Part shown: positions 18,189 to 27,509 of the stretch, in pieces | Layout of the letters: every line of letters begins with the position of its first letter | Numbering within the stretch: position 1 is the first letter of the stretch | Assembly (NCBI RefSeq): GCF_038433155.1 | Contig: NZ_JBCDMW010000029.1 | Location: 58,475-122,474 of the forward strand | Direction: 5' to 3' | Source: Luteococcus sp038433155 | Lineage (GTDB): Bacteria > Actinomycetota > Actinomycetes > Propionibacteriales > Propionibacteriaceae | Length of the DNA: 64,000 nucleotides | The notes under the pieces: generated by a model | What the model was told of the DNA's origin: nothing | Seen by the model: only the letters and a program-made list of their open reading frames with translations | Databases searched by the model: none | Made by a program: the position numbers and the translations under genes

Positions 18189-18554
18189 ATGAGGACACGG
18201 AGCCTGGTGGTGGTGCTGATCGCGATGAGCGCCAGCGCGGGCTGCCTGAAGCCGGCGCCACCCCTGGCCGAGGATCCGCACGCCGTGCTGAGCGCCCACA
18301 CCTATGGCCGGCCCACGGGTAGTTGGAATCCCACGCAGGAGTCCCGGCTGGTCTTGCGGGCCAGCTGCACCGGCAAGGGCACCCTGCACGTCGAGGCCCA
18401 AGGGCAGGACCGGCTTTCGGTGGACCTGGCCTGCCCCGGCAACCTGGAGCAGGCCGGAGTGGCCGTTGCCGTCCGGCGGACCGTCACGCTGACGGTCCGC
18501 GGGGATGCGAAGACCGTCGATGGCTGGGCCCAGTTGGTCCCGGCCCGCAGCTGA
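18189..18554 (+). CDS. small lipoprotein, function unknown
   Basis: Protein of 121 aa with a short signal and lipobox SASAGC, cysteine at residue 19, predicting a lipid anchor. The mature part is beta-rich with two further cysteines (near residues 59 and 82). No family recognised. TACGCT at 18177-18182 lies 6 nt before the ATG with no Shine-Dalgarno, so a leaderless transcript is likely. Confidence 0.7.
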   Translation: MRTRSLVVVLIAMSASAGCLKPAPPLAEDPHAVLSAHTYGRPTGSWNPTQESRLVLRASCTGKGTLHVEAQGQDRLSVDLACPGNLEQAGVAVAVRRTVTLTVRGDAKTVDGWAQLVPARS

Positions 18555-18630
18555 ACACCCCCCCCGGGCGCCGCTCAGCGGTTGGCGTGGCGTCGGTCCT
18601 GGTGCGCCTGCTGAGCCACGGCCCCGCTGC

Positions 18631-18897
18631 TCAGGCGTCGGGATCCTTGGGGCCACCCTTGTCATTGAGGCTTTCCCAGATCTCCTTGCACTCCGGGCAG
18701 ACCGGGAACTTCTCCGGGTTGCGGCTGGGCACCCAGACCTTGCCGCACAACGCGACGACGGGGGTGCCCATCACCATGGCCTCGGTGAGCTTGGCCTTGG
18801 GGACGTAGTGGCTGAAGCGCTCCTGGTCTCCCGCCTCCATCTCCTGGGTGCGTTCGTCGATGACCGTCTGGGAACCGGGTGCCAGCTGTTGACTCAT
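18631..18897 (-). CDS. DUF3039 family protein
   Basis: Actinobacterial protein of 88 aa with a probable zinc site formed by VALCGKVW and FPVCPECKEIW (C-x17-C-x2-C). The function is unknown. TAGACT at 18905-18910 precedes the ATG by 7 nt and no Shine-Dalgarno is visible. It is convergent with the lipoprotein gene. Confidence 0.88.
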   Translation of the reverse strand: MSQQLAPGSQTVIDERTQEMEAGDQERFSHYVPKAKLTEAMVMGTPVVALCGKVWVPSRNPEKFPVCPECKEIWESLNDKGGPKDPDA

Positions 18898-19142
18898 GCG
18901 CCCCAGTCTAGGCAGGCCTGGTCAAGGCTGTTCCGCTCGCGGACCGGGAGGGCTTCGCCGCCAGGTCAGGGGCCCCACTGCACCGGTGAGGGGGCCACGG
19001 GCTGGGTCAGGATGCGTTGCCGGGGTCAGGGTGCGCCACCGGGGCCGGGTGCGGTGCGGGTCGTCGTGCCCCAGGGATGGCGCCGGGCGACCCCACCCGG
19101 TTGTCGCTTGTCCGTGCGGCCCGGCTCTGGTGGGATGACCGG

Positions 19143-20531
19143 GTGACCCAGCCCGACGCCAGCACCCCCGACGCCCCGGTCGCGGGGCGTGCTGCCCTCA
19201 CCGTGGGCCTGCTCGCTGGGGTGGTCTGCGTCGCCTTCGAGACGGTGGCCGTCGCGACGGCCATGCCGCAGGCCGCCAAGGAGCTGGGCAACCTGGGCCT
19301 GTACGCCTGGGCCTTCACCCTCTTCGTGCTGGGCATGGTCTTCTCCACCGCGCTGGCCGGCCGGCTGGCGGACCGGGTGGGGCCGGTCAGGCCGCTGGCC
19401 ATCGGCACCGCCCTCTTCCTGGCCGGCCTGCTGGTGGCCGGCGCCGCCCCGTCGATGCTGATCCTGGTGCTGGCCCGCTTTCTCCAGGGGGTGGGTGGCG
19501 GCGCGATGAACCTGTGTCTGATGGTGGTGGTGGCCCACGCCTTCGACGAGCGGCAGCGCGCCGGGATCATGACCTGGTTCAGCGTGTGCTGGGTGATGCC
19601 GGCCTTCCTCGGGCCGCCGATCTCGGCCGCGATCACCCACCGCTGGGGTTGGCACTGGGTCTTCTGGGCGCTGGTGGCGCCGCTGGTGGCCGCCACCGCC
19701 CTGGCGGCCCGGCCACTGGCCCGGTTGCACGCCGAACACCGGGCGCCCGACCCCGGCCAGGCCAAACCGGTGCCCCTGTGGGCGGCGGGGCTGGCGGCCC
19801 TGTCCGTGGCCGCGCTGCAGGGCGCCGGGCAGATCCTGGGCTGGCGAGGGGCTCTGCTCGGAGCCATGGCGCTGCTGGGCCTGGGGGTGTCGGTGCCGCC
19901 GCTGATGCCCCCGCGCTTCCTGCGGGTGGGGCAGGGCCTGAGCGCCGTCGTGTGGAGCCGGGCCGCGCAGGCCGGCGCCTTCTTTGCCACCGAGGCCTTC
20001 CTGCCGCTCAGCCTGGTGGAATTGCGCGGGATGACGCTGTTTCGGGCCGGATTGGCGCTGACCATCGGATCCCTGGGCTGGACCGTCGGCTCCTGGGTGC
20101 AGTCCCGCCCGTGGCTGCGGCTGCGACGAGACCAGATCATCCTGCTCGGGGTGGGCTGCAGCGCGGTGGGGATCGCCGCGATGGCCCTGTCCGCCTGGCA
20201 TCCCCAGGGCACCCTGCCGCTGGCGGCGGTGGGCTGGACCGTGGGCGGGTTCGGCATGGGTCTGGCCATCGCCAGCGGATCGCTGGCCGTGATGACCCTC
20301 AGCGAGCCGGCCCAGCTGGGCCGCAACACCTCCTCGCTGCAGACGGCGGAGGGCCTGGGCAATGCGCTGATCGGGGCCCTGGCGGGCACCATCTTCCACG
20401 CCCTGCACGCCAGCTCGTCGGAACAGCGGACCTTCGGCCTGGTCTTCGCGGCGACGGCCGCCTGCGGGCTGTTCGGCATCCTGACCGCCGGCCGGATCGG
20501 CCCGGTGCGCAATGCCTCGGCCGCGGACTGA
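19143..20531 (+). CDS. major facilitator superfamily transporter (DHA-type efflux)
   Basis: Protein of 462 aa with about 12-14 hydrophobic segments. The first loop carries the MFS motif A-like GRLADRVGPVRPL. ARFLQGVGGGAMNL in the fourth or fifth helix is characteristic of multidrug-type (EmrB/QacA-like) proteins. GTG 19143 was preferred because it places the first helix about 15 residues in; longer ATG or GTG starts upstream would add Arg-rich sequence. Substrate unknown. Confidence 0.82.
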   Translation: MTQPDASTPDAPVAGRAALTVGLLAGVVCVAFETVAVATAMPQAAKELGNLGLYAWAFTLFVLGMVFSTALAGRLADRVGPVRPLAIGTALFLAGLLVAGAAPSMLILVLARFLQGVGGGAMNLCLMVVVAHAFDERQRAGIMTWFSVCWVMPAFLGPPISAAITHRWGWHWVFWALVAPLVAATALAARPLARLHAEHRAPDPGQAKPVPLWAAGLAALSVAALQGAGQILGWRGALLGAMALLGLGVSVPPLMPPRFLRVGQGLSAVVWSRAAQAGAFFATEAFLPLSLVELRGMTLFRAGLALTIGSLGWTVGSWVQSRPWLRLRRDQIILLGVGCSAVGIAAMALSAWHPQGTLPLAAVGWTVGGFGMGLAIASGSLAVMTLSEPAQLGRNTSSLQTAEGLGNALIGALAGTIFHALHASSSEQRTFGLVFAATAACGLFGILTAGRIGPVRNASAAD

Positions 20532-20989
20532 ACCCCAGCCCATGCCCCGTTGACCGCCCGGTGCGGAAGGCTGACGTCTGCCTGGCCCCACCCAGGTGGC
20601 CGCGCAGCCGAGTTCCAGTGACGGGCGATCGAGGCTGGCGTCTGGCCCCACCCAGGCGGTCATGCAGCACCTGACCGATCAGGGCCGGCGGTCGCGCCAT
20701 GAATGTCCAGGCGGCCGCCCCGGGGCTGTGCAGCCCGCCACAACAAATGCGGCAGGTCAGATGTCCAACGCGCTCGTGGGCCACTTGGACATCTGACCTG
20801 CCGCATTTGTTGTGTTCGATGCCCGGTGCCTGCTTGATGCCCGGTCCCTTCTTGATGCTCAGTGATTGCTTGATGCCAGTGTTTCCTTGGTCTTCCGTGT
20901 CTTCCTGCTGCTCGGCGCCCGGTTCGCTACGCAGCGTCCCGTGGGCCGGCGGCGTTCCGGCCGCTGTTTTGCCCGCATGAGATATTGGG
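20532..20989. other. 458-bp intergenic region with direct repeats and a large hairpin
   Basis: No convincing gene. Two near-identical stretches containing CTGGCCCCACCCAGG start near 20579 and 20640. A perfect 30-bp inverted repeat follows at 20739-20814. The stretch 20815-20930 repeats a CTTGATGCCCGGT-like phrase about four times. Confidence 0.6.
20739..20814. repeat. perfect 30-bp inverted repeat with 16-nt loop
   Basis: The left arm 20739-20768 (CACAACAAATGCGGCAGGTC at its start) is exactly complementary to 20785-20814. The arms are about 50% GC, well below the surroundings. No T-run follows, so it is not a classical intrinsic terminator. It lies downstream of the MFS gene. Confidence 0.9.
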
Positions 20990-21871
20990 GTGGTGACCTC
21001 GAACAACCCGCCCATGGACTGGTACCCGGACCCGGCCGATCCCGCGCGCGAGCGCTATTGGGACGGCGAGCGCTGGACGCACAACACTCGGCCCGTCAAC
21101 AATCGCCCGGCGCCCCAGGCGCCGCCGACGCAGGACCCGTGGGCCGCCGCCCAGCCGATGCCCGGACAGGCCGGCCCCGGCCAGTCGGTCGGCAACCCGC
21201 AGGGGCAGTGGACGCAGCCGGGGCAGGGCGGCCAGTGGGCTGGCCAACAGCAGGGTTATGGCTACGGCCCCTACCAGGGCGGCGTGCCCGCCCCGGGGTC
21301 GGGGGTCGGCCCCTACACGCCGCTGGTGGGCGGCAAGGCGCAGCAGACCGCCGACGGAGTGCCGCTGGCGGGCTGGTGGCCGCGAGCCTTCGCCTGGTTG
21401 CTGGATTCCGTGCTGCTCACCCTGGTCACCCTCGGCCTGGGCTGGAAGTTCGCCCAGCAGCTGTTCACCAACTGGTCCACCATGTGGCGTGAGCTGTTCG
21501 CGCAGGCCCAGGCCGGCCAGGAGCCGCCCAGCCAGGCCGAGTTGATGACCAAGTACCACCTGACCGACGGCATCTACAGCCTGCAGGCCATCAGCATGGC
21601 CGTGATGCTGGCCTACCTGGTGCTGATGTGGCGCTTCCTGGGCGCCACCCTGGGGCAGCTGCTGCTGGGCATCCGGGTGGTTCCGGTTGACCGGGGCCGC
21701 GCGCCCAAGCAGCTGGGCTGGGGCGCTGCGCTGGGTCGGGGCATCGCCTTCACCCTGCTGGGCCTGATCTGGTTCATTGCCCTGGTCAACTACCTGATGC
21801 CGCTCGGCACCGAGAAGCGCCAGGCCCTGCATGACATGGTTGCCCGCACCCAGGTGGTCCGCGGCCGGTGA
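20990..21871 (+). CDS. DUF2510-RDD family membrane protein
   Basis: Protein of 293 aa. The N-terminus holds a DUF2510 module (MDWYPDPADPARERYWDG, W-x-DG pattern). A Gln/Pro/Gly-rich linker leads to a C-terminal RDD domain with three or four membrane helices beginning at LAGWWPRAFAWLLD. RDD proteins are ill-defined, some linked to ion transport. Start codons GTG 20990, GTG 20993 and ATG 21014 are all possible. It overlaps the next gene by 4 bp; the two products are homologous in domain layout. Confidence 0.85.
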   Translation: MVTSNNPPMDWYPDPADPARERYWDGERWTHNTRPVNNRPAPQAPPTQDPWAAAQPMPGQAGPGQSVGNPQGQWTQPGQGGQWAGQQQGYGYGPYQGGVPAPGSGVGPYTPLVGGKAQQTADGVPLAGWWPRAFAWLLDSVLLTLVTLGLGWKFAQQLFTNWSTMWRELFAQAQAGQEPPSQAELMTKYHLTDGIYSLQAISMAVMLAYLVLMWRFLGATLGQLLLGIRVVPVDRGRAPKQLGWGAALGRGIAFTLLGLIWFIALVNYLMPLGTEKRQALHDMVARTQVVRGR

Positions 21872-22539
21872 CCACTCCCGTCGCCGGCTGGTATCCCGAC
21901 CCCAGCGGCCAGGCCCCGCTGCGCTGGTGGGATGGCGCCGGATGGAGCGGCACCGTCACCTGGGGGCCGGCGCCGTCCGTCGCCGCCCAGCCGTGGCGCA
22001 CCGCCGGCTGGTGGGCGCGGGTGCGCGGCTACCTGCTGGACGCCAGCCTGCTCTGGCTGGCCTCCTTCTTCCTGCTGCAGCGCTGGCACACGCCCTTCGT
22101 GAACGAGCTGGTGGGCATCGTGCGGATGTCGATGATGACCGGCGGCGGGAAACTGCCCGGCCCGGCGCTGTGGTGGGACTACGGCCTGATCCAGATGTGG
22201 CTGGTCACCGCCATCCCCGGCGCGCTGATGCGGGTGGTCCATGACATGGCCTTCCTGGTCTGGCGGGGCGCGACGATCGGCCACCAGCGAGTCGGGCTGC
22301 GGGTGGTGGCCCAGGACCATCCCGACGGCGTGGCCCCGCCCGGGGGCGGCCTGGTCTGGCACCGGGCGCTGCGCCGCAGCCTGGTGCTCCGGCTGCTGGC
22401 GCCCACCTGCCTGGGCTGGCTGCTGTGCGTGCTGTGGCCACTGGCCGACGCCCGGTCCCGCACCCTGGCGGACCTGGCGGCCGGCACCCGGGTGATCGCT
22501 GCCAGCGAACCGGGTCCCGGACACCAAACATGGGCGTGA
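21868..22539 (+). CDS. second DUF2510-RDD family membrane protein
   Basis: Protein of 223 aa, paralogue in layout of its upstream neighbour but without the long linker. A DUF2510 module (AGWYPDPSGQAPLRWWDG) is followed by an RDD-like domain with helices near residues 50-75, 110-130 and 170-195 and the conserved ADLAAGTRVI end. The GTG start overlaps the upstream stop. The pair probably arose by tandem duplication or forms a hetero-oligomer; this is inference. Confidence 0.82.
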   Translation: MTTPVAGWYPDPSGQAPLRWWDGAGWSGTVTWGPAPSVAAQPWRTAGWWARVRGYLLDASLLWLASFFLLQRWHTPFVNELVGIVRMSMMTGGGKLPGPALWWDYGLIQMWLVTAIPGALMRVVHDMAFLVWRGATIGHQRVGLRVVAQDHPDGVAPPGGGLVWHRALRRSLVLRLLAPTCLGWLLCVLWPLADARSRTLADLAAGTRVIAASEPGPGHQTWA

Positions 22540-22602
22540 TCCGCCCGTCGGTGCGGCTAGGCTGGCCGGGACCGCTCACCTGAACGACGGACTGGACCCA
22601 CG

Positions 22603-24753
22603 ATGGCACTTGACAACCCACTGCTCGCCGAGCTCGCGGACCACTTCGGGATCGCCTCGGAATTCTGGGACTGGAAGGGTCGCCAGACCCAGATCAGCGA
22701 GGAGACCGTCGTCGCCGTGCTGAAGAGCCTGGAGATCGACGCCTCCACTCCGCAGAAGGCCCAGGAGGCCGTCGACGAGCTGCGGATGCGGCCCTGGCGG
22801 CGCAGCCTGCCGCCGTGCGTGGTCTTGGAGCAGGGGCAGCCCGGCTGGGTGAACGTCCACGTGAACTCCGGCGCGGACGCGGAGCTCTACCTGCGGTTGG
22901 AGAATGGCGAGACCCGCCCCACCTGGCAGAGCACCAATGACGCGCCCGACCGGGAGATCGACGGCCAGTGGATCGGTGAGGCCACCTTCCAGCTTCCCGC
23001 CGACCTGCCGCTGGGCTACCACCGGATGGTGCTGCGCAGCCAGGGCGTGGAGGTGGAGTCCAGCCTGATCATCACGCCCAGCTTCCTTGGCCTGCCGGCC
23101 AGCATGAACAACCGTCGGATCTGGGGCTACGCCACCCAGCTCTACAGCGTGCGCTCCAAGAACTCGTGGGGTGTCGGGGACCTGACCGACCTGGCCGACC
23201 TGAGCGTCTGGTCTGCCACCCAGCAGTTCGCCGGCTATGTGCTGGTAAACCCGCTGCACGCCGCCCAGCCGATGCCGCCGCTGGAGCCCTCGCCCTACCT
23301 GCCCACCAGCCGGATGTACGTCAACCCGCTCTACATCCGGCCGGAGGCGATCGAGGAGTACGCCACGCTGTCGGAGGCCGACCGGCGCCAGATCCAGGTG
23401 CTGCGCGACGAACTGCTGCAGGAGCTCGGCGATGTCGACGAGATCCGACGCAACCCGTCGTGGGAGAAGAAGGCCGAGGCGCTGCGCCTGATCTTCGCCA
23501 GCGGACGTCGGGCAGCCCGGGAGATGGCCTTCAACGACTTCATCCGCCGGGAGGGGCGCCAGCTGCGCGACTTCGCCACCTGGTGCGCGCTGTACGAGGT
23601 GCACGGCCCGGACTGGCGGCAGTGGCCAGCCGAATTGCAGCGCCCCACCTCCCCGCAGGTGGCCGAGTTCTACCGCGCCAACCAGCAGCGGATCCAGTTC
23701 TACAAGTGGCTGCAGTGGATCGCGGAGAACCAGCTGTCCAGCACACAGCAGGCCGCGCGGGACGCCGGCATGCCGATCGGCATCGTGAGCGATCTGGCGG
23801 TCGGTGTGAATGCCGCCGGTGCGGAGACCTGGATGCTGTCCGACGTCTTCGCCCAGGGCTGCACCGTGGGGGCGCCGCCGGATGCCTACAGCCAGCTGGG
23901 CCAGGACTGGGGTCAGCCCCCGTGGCGGCCCGACCGGCTGGCCGACCTGGCCTACGCCCCCTTCCGGCAGATGGTGCAGAACGTGCTGCGCCACGCCGGT
24001 GGCCTGCGGGTGGACCACATCATCGGCCTCTTCCGGCTGTGGTGGGTGCCGCAGGGCAAGACCGCCAAGGACGGCACCTATGTCCGCTACGACCACGACG
24101 CCCTGATCGGGATCCTGGCGCTGGAGGCCCACCGGGCCCAGGCGCTGGTGATCGGTGAGGACCTGGGCACCGTGCAGCCCTGGGTGCGGGAATACCTGAG
24201 CCGCCGCGGGCTGCTGGGCACCTCGGTGATGTGGTTCGAGCAGGGTGACGACGGCCACCCGCTGCCGCCGGAGAGCTGGCGGGAGTACGCCATGAGCTCG
24301 GTCACCACCCATGACCTGCCGCCCACCTCGGGCTACCTTGCCGGGGACCACATCCGGTTGCGGGACAAGCTGGGAATGCTCACCGAGAGCCTGGAGAGCG
24401 AGCTGGAGCACGGCCGGGCGGAGCAGCAGGCGATGATCGAGGCGCTGCGCAACCACGGCGCCCTGTCCCAACAGGACTATGAGAGCCGCGACGTGGAACA
24501 GATCGTGCTGGCGATGCATCGGATGCTGACCTGGACCCCGTCGAAGGTGCTCAACGCGGCCCTGGTGGATGCGGTGGGGGACCGGCGCACCCAGAACCAG
24601 CCCGGCACCATCGACGAGTACCCCAACTGGCGGGTGCCGCTGTCCGGGCCGGACGGAGCGCCGATGCGGTTGGAGGATGTCTACGCCAGCGAGCGGGCCA
24701 CCCGGTTGGCCGCCGTGATGAACGGCTACAGCCAGCTCCCCGACAAGCGCTGA
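22603..24753 (+). CDS. malQ: 4-alpha-glucanotransferase (amylomaltase)
   Basis: GH77 enzyme of 716 aa that transfers maltodextrin units, in maltose and glycogen metabolism. The long N-terminal domain (about 1-160) is typical of actinobacterial MalQ. GH77 features seen are SPYLPTSRMYVNPLYI, the nucleophile region GLRVDHIIGLFRLWW, the acid/base VIGEDLGTV, and SVTTHDLPPTSGY. A TAGGCT -10-like hexamer at 22557-22562 is 40 nt before the ATG, so this transcript would have a short leader. Confidence 0.95.
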   Translation: MALDNPLLAELADHFGIASEFWDWKGRQTQISEETVVAVLKSLEIDASTPQKAQEAVDELRMRPWRRSLPPCVVLEQGQPGWVNVHVNSGADAELYLRLENGETRPTWQSTNDAPDREIDGQWIGEATFQLPADLPLGYHRMVLRSQGVEVESSLIITPSFLGLPASMNNRRIWGYATQLYSVRSKNSWGVGDLTDLADLSVWSATQQFAGYVLVNPLHAAQPMPPLEPSPYLPTSRMYVNPLYIRPEAIEEYATLSEADRRQIQVLRDELLQELGDVDEIRRNPSWEKKAEALRLIFASGRRAAREMAFNDFIRREGRQLRDFATWCALYEVHGPDWRQWPAELQRPTSPQVAEFYRANQQRIQFYKWLQWIAENQLSSTQQAARDAGMPIGIVSDLAVGVNAAGAETWMLSDVFAQGCTVGAPPDAYSQLGQDWGQPPWRPDRLADLAYAPFRQMVQNVLRHAGGLRVDHIIGLFRLWWVPQGKTAKDGTYVRYDHDALIGILALEAHRAQALVIGEDLGTVQPWVREYLSRRGLLGTSVMWFEQGDDGHPLPPESWREYAMSSVTTHDLPPTSGYLAGDHIRLRDKLGMLTESLESELEHGRAEQQAMIEALRNHGALSQQDYESRDVEQIVLAMHRMLTWTPSKVLNAALVDAVGDRRTQNQPGTIDEYPNWRVPLSGPDGAPMRLEDVYASERATRLAAVMNGYSQLPDKR

Positions 24754-24984
24754 CACACGGCGGCACGGCGGCACGGCGGCCGAGCTTGTCGAGGCCCCAA
24801 GGAGGGACCCCTCGACAGGCTCGGGGATCGTGGTTGCGTGAGTTGATCACGGCGGCCGGGCGCAACCACGGCGGCCCAGCACATTCGGGGCCCGGCGCAA
24901 CGACGGCGGCCGAGCTTGTCGAGGCTCGGGGATCGTGGTGCGACAGGCTCCCGGGCTTGTGGAGCGTCCTGGCCCTCGGCCCGT
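24754..24984. repeat. intergenic repeats of GAGCTTGTCGAGG type
   Basis: No gene. Two copies of GGCGGCCGAGCTTGTCGAGG (near 24777 and 24907) and an inverted copy (CCTCGACAGGCTCGG) are present. The phrase GCAACCACGGCGGCC and variants occur three times. The stretch separates convergent malQ and pncA. Confidence 0.7.
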
Positions 24985-25557
24985 TCAGCCGATCCGGATG
25001 TCGCTCTCCAGGAACTCGTCGCGCACCCGCTGGAGGTTGCCCGGGTCCACCGCGGCGGTGAGGTCCAGCAGCACCGTGGTGGCAAAGCCTTCCTGTGCCG
25101 CATCCAGCGCAGTGGCGCGCACGCAGTGGTCGGTGGCGATCCCCACCACGTCGACGTGGCTGATCTTGTGCCGCAGCAGCCAGTCCACCAGGGTCTCGCC
25201 GTCCTCGTGGCCACCGATGCTGCCCTCGAAAGCGGAGTAGGCGGCGCTGTAGGAGCCCTTGTCGAAGACGGCGTCGAAGTCCACGTCGGCCAGCGCCGGG
25301 TGGAAGTCCTGTCCCGGGGTGCCGACCACGCAGTGCGGCGGCCAGCTGTCCTTGAAATCCGGGGTGGCGCTGAAGTGCGGCCCCGGGTCGATGTGGTGGT
25401 CCCGGCTGGCCACCACCCGGGCATAACCACCCCGCTCGGCGGCCAGGAAGTCGGCGATCCGGGCCGCGACGTCGTTGCCGCCGTCGACGGCCAGGGCTCC
25501 GCCCTCGCAGAAGTCCTGCTGCACGTCGACGACGATCAGGGCGGTGGTGCTGGCCAT
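24985..25557 (-). CDS. pncA: nicotinamidase / isochorismatase family
   Basis: Hydrolyses nicotinamide to nicotinate for NAD salvage. The 190-aa protein has the family triad: Asp in IVVDVQQDF, Lys in FDKGSYSAAYS and the nucleophile Cys in ATDHCVRATA. The metal site is in SRDHHIDPGPHF. It is preceded by a strong Shine-Dalgarno (GAGGAGG, 5 nt spacing), and followed upstream on the same strand by pncB, which uses its product. The 92-bp gap suggests an operon or adjacent unit. Confidence 0.93.
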   Translation of the reverse strand: MASTTALIVVDVQQDFCEGGALAVDGGNDVAARIADFLAAERGGYARVVASRDHHIDPGPHFSATPDFKDSWPPHCVVGTPGQDFHPALADVDFDAVFDKGSYSAAYSAFEGSIGGHEDGETLVDWLLRHKISHVDVVGIATDHCVRATALDAAQEGFATTVLLDLTAAVDPGNLQRVRDEFLESDIRIG

Positions 25558-25649
25558 GGAAGCCTCCTCGTTGGGGGACGGTGACCGAGCCCTTCGAAGA
25601 TCAGGGCAGGCCCGTTGAGGCCACCCTGCCACAGGCGTGGGGCAGATGG

Positions 25650-27002
25650 TCAGATGTTCGTCGGCGCAACCGAGTGCAGGTACGGGTTGTAGGCCTCGTC
25701 GCCCTCGGAGTCCAGGATGATGGTCGGGATGGCCGGCTCACCCTTGCTCACCCGCAGCGCCGCCAGCGGGAGCTCCTTGCGGGAGGCCTCGTGCCGGTCC
25801 CGAGCCGCCTGCAGGTCCTCCCGGCCGACGACATTGCCGTTCTCCACCAGCGGCACCATCAGCTGCCGGTCATTGGAGTCTCCGCTGGGCGGGGTGCCGA
25901 TCCCGATGATCTCGGCCGCGGCCACGCCGCGCTCGTCCAGCCGTCGCATGGCGAACTTGCGGCCGCCCACGGTGTTCTTGTTGCTGGACTTCTTGGCGAC
26001 GGGGTAGAGCTCCGCGTCCGTGGCGTCGGAACTGCCGCGGGCCACCAGCTTGTAGACGAAGCCGCAGGTGGGGTGGCCGGATCCGGTCACCACCGACGTG
26101 CCGACCCCGAAGCCGTCGACGGGGGCTCCGCGCAACGCGGCGATCTGCCACTCGTCCAGGTCGCTGGTGACGATGATCCGGGTCTTGGTGGCGCCCATGT
26201 CATCCAGCAGGTCCCGGGCCTGACGGGCCATGATGGCCAGGTCCCCGGAGTCCAGCCGGATGGCGCCCAGCCGGCCCTCGGTCAGCCGGACACCGGTGCG
26301 GATCGCCTCGTCGATGTCGTAGGTGTCCACCAGCAGCGCGGTGTTCTCGCCCAGCGCGGCGATCTGGGCCTTGAAGGCCTCCTCCTCGCTGTCATGCAGC
26401 AGGGTGAAGGAGTGGGCGGCGGTGCCGGCCGTGGGCACGCCCCAGCGCTTGCCCGCCTCCAGGTTCGACGAATTGTTGAAGCCCGCAATGTAGGCGGCGC
26501 GGGCAGCGGCGACGGCGGACTGTTCCTGGGTGCGTCGCGAACCCATCTCGATGCACGGCCGGCCCTCGGCCATCGCGGTCATCCGGCTGGCGGCCGAGGC
26601 GATCGCCGAGTCGTGGTTGTAGATGCTCAGCAGCAGCGTCTCCAGCACGCAGCACTCGGCGAAGTTGCCCTCCACCCGCAGCAGTGGTGAGCCGGGGAAG
26701 TAGACCTCGCCCTCCGGGTAGCCCCACATGTTGCCGCTGAACCGGAAGTCCCGCAGCCAGGCGGCGCACTCGTCGTTCACCACGTCGGTCTTCAGCAGCC
26801 AGTCGACGGTCTCGGTGTCGAAGCGGAAGTCCTCCAGTGCCTCCAGCATCCGGCCCACCCCGGCCACGACGCCATAGCGCCGGCCCTCGGGCAGGCGTCG
26901 GGGGAAGAGCTCGAAGACGCTGCGCCGAAACGCGGTCCCCGACCCCATGGCCGCCCGGACCATGGTCAGCTCGTAGTGGTCGGTCAGCAGTGCGGTGGTC
27001 AT
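25650..27002 (-). CDS. pncB: nicotinate phosphoribosyltransferase
   Basis: Converts nicotinate and PRPP to nicotinate mononucleotide. The 450-aa protein has the family hallmarks ALLTDHYELTM, GSRRTQEQSAVAAAR, TAGTAAHSFTLLH, AIRLDSGDLAIMARQ and GFGVGTSVVTG. It is first in the order pncB-pncA and gives a complete nicotinamide-to-NaMN route. ATG 27002 was chosen; TAGTGT lies 7 nt upstream without a Shine-Dalgarno (leaderless type). An in-frame GTG at 27011 is the alternative. Confidence 0.95.
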   Translation of the reverse strand: MTTALLTDHYELTMVRAAMGSGTAFRRSVFELFPRRLPEGRRYGVVAGVGRMLEALEDFRFDTETVDWLLKTDVVNDECAAWLRDFRFSGNMWGYPEGEVYFPGSPLLRVEGNFAECCVLETLLLSIYNHDSAIASAASRMTAMAEGRPCIEMGSRRTQEQSAVAAARAAYIAGFNNSSNLEAGKRWGVPTAGTAAHSFTLLHDSEEEAFKAQIAALGENTALLVDTYDIDEAIRTGVRLTEGRLGAIRLDSGDLAIMARQARDLLDDMGATKTRIIVTSDLDEWQIAALRGAPVDGFGVGTSVVTGSGHPTCGFVYKLVARGSSDATDAELYPVAKKSSNKNTVGGRKFAMRRLDERGVAAAEIIGIGTPPSGDSNDRQLMVPLVENGNVVGREDLQAARDRHEASRKELPLAALRVSKGEPAIPTIILDSEGDEAYNPYLHSVAPTNI

Positions 27003-27105
27003 GGATTGCACACTATTGGACGATCAGCCCTTGCGACAGGGGCTTTCGCCCGAGGCGTGGATGTGCGCCGGCGACTCCGCACGTCGAACTGGCGGCGAGC
27101 CACTC

Positions 27106-27495
27106 TCAGGTGGTGGGTGCTTGGCACTCGGACTGGTCTGGGTGCCCCAGTCCCAACAGCTCACACTCATGCGCATTCAGGTCAAGCTCGTAGCCCACTA
27201 CGACGGGCAGGTCGCGGTGCGCGTGATGGAGGGCGCCGAGGGGAATTCGCACATCCTTCTGAACAGCGGTTCGGCGCCAGACCTGATCGCCGGTGAGTTC
27301 GAAGAGCTTTGCGGCGTCACGCCTCAGATCGTCGGACACAGGAAGCTCCTCGAAGCCGCTGGGAGCGTCAGCCAGCAGCTCACCAACCGTGCGGACATGA
27401 CGCCCCGCCTGGCGGGTCATTTCCACGGTTTGCCGGAAACGATCCTCGGCGGAGTCGTCGACGGCGATGGCGAAGGTCTTGATCTTTGTTTTCAT
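27106..27495 (-). CDS. hypothetical protein, partner of Cys-rich Tat mini-protein
   Basis: Not recognised. A soluble, acidic protein of 129 aa with no signal or membrane segment. It starts 14 bp after the Cys-rich gene ends and has its own Shine-Dalgarno (GAGGAG, 6 nt spacing), so the two are co-transcribed. The GC content is clearly lower than in flanking genes, suggesting transfer. Immunity, maturation or regulation of the secreted partner are possible but unsupported. Confidence 0.6.
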   Translation of the reverse strand: MKTKIKTFAIAVDDSAEDRFRQTVEMTRQAGRHVRTVGELLADAPSGFEELPVSDDLRRDAAKLFELTGDQVWRRTAVQKDVRIPLGALHHAHRDLPVVVGYELDLNAHECELLGLGHPDQSECQAPTT

Positions 27496-27509
27496 GGCGT
27501 ACTCCTCGT

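Noticed and set aside
16776..18665. 629-aa open frame on the minus strand
   Set aside because: Shadow of the Tat-exported peptidase and lipoprotein genes, with low-complexity composition.
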